From: Desulfobulbaceae bacterium UBA2775
GTDB taxonomy: Bacteria > Desulfobacterota > Desulfobulbia > Desulfobulbales > Desulfocapsaceae
Assembly (NCBI GenBank): GCA_002352445.1
Contig: DEIL01000162.1
Location: 1 to 14,301 of the forward strand
Direction: 5' to 3'
Length of the DNA stretch: 14,301 nucleotides
Of the stretch, positions 14,203 through 14,301 are shown piece after piece. The notes under the pieces were generated by a model, which worked only from the letters and a program-made list of their open reading frames with translations, was not told where the DNA came from and did no database searches. Each line of letters begins with the position of its first letter. Within the stretch, counting starts at the first letter, position 1. Both the position numbers and the translations under genes were made by a program.

Positions 14203-14301
14203 AAGTCTGATCTCCAGCGTTGTAGGTTTTTGACAGGCACTTGGCATACCACATGTATAGCCAAGTACCTGTCAAAAACCTACGCCTTGTATATCAAACT
14301 T
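14203..14301. repeat. Long imperfect inverted repeat, possibly a MITE/REP-like element cut by the right edge
   Basis: Arms 14222-14245 and 14260-14283 match in 23 of 24 bases (5' arm GTAGGTTTTTGACAGG then CACTTGGC) around a 14-base centre that itself contains ATAC/GTAT. After an unpaired stretch of 9-10 bases, 14203-14211 (AAGTCTGAT) pairs with 14293-14301 (ATCAAACTT) in 8 of 9 positions, and that pairing runs to the last base of the window. The 5' flank GATGGCGTCGTAAAA (from 14190) has no visible partner yet. There is no coding potential. It lies upstream of usp. Confidence 0.75.

Noticed and set aside
1..14301. tRNA or rRNA genes, CRISPR arrays, transposases, phage or defence genes
   Set aside because: No cloverleaf, regularly spaced direct repeat array, or protein motif of these classes was seen on either strand.

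Overview
The window looks like ordinary chromosome from an anaerobic member of the Desulfobacterota (former Deltaproteobacteria), most plausibly a Desulfobulbales-type sulfur-cycle bacterium. The evidence is a Geobacter-like type B succinate dehydrogenase/fumarate reductase (cytochrome b, flavoprotein, iron-sulfur order), the DapL route to lysine and cell wall, a small membrane-tethered multiheme cytochrome, the MEP-pathway enzyme IspH, and moderately AT-rich DNA (an impression, not a count). Assignment to a genus is not possible from the sequence alone.

Layout, left to right. (1) Minus strand, 1-3385: a polyphosphate kinase 2 cut by the left edge, with its own promoter-like site, then a two-gene unit in which a phosphoglycolate-phosphatase-like HAD hydrolase overlaps a DUF445 membrane protein by 20 bases. 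(2) A divergent spacer at 3386-3577. (3) Plus strand, 3578-7057: the three-gene succinate:menaquinone oxidoreductase/fumarate reductase operon, closed by a strong intrinsic terminator at about 7102-7150. (4) Plus strand, 7224-8541: a geranylgeranyl-reductase-family flavoprotein followed 22 bases later by an 87-residue membrane-anchored diheme cytochrome c. (5) Minus strand, 8572-11202: an E. coli-type aminopeptidase N. (6) A divergent spacer at 11203-11446 in which the -10 boxes of the two outgoing promoters overlap, and which carries a hairpin leader for dapL. (7) Plus strand dapL, converging through a shared stem-loop on (8) a minus-strand usp-ispH pair. (9) At the right edge, a long imperfect inverted repeat, probably a dispersed MITE/REP-like element that continues past the window.

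How it fits together: the Sdh/Frd complex exchanges electrons with menaquinone. The adjacent GGR-family reductase is a reasonable candidate for saturating the menaquinone side chain, since partly saturated menaquinones are reported from Desulfobulbaceae. IspH supplies the isoprenoid precursors. The cytochrome could link the quinone pool to periplasmic carriers. This is inference from proximity and family membership. I found no tRNA, rRNA, CRISPR array, transposase, phage gene or defence system, and no clear evidence for a wholly new system. The most interesting items are the GGR/cytochrome pair, the dapL/pepN control region and the right-edge element.
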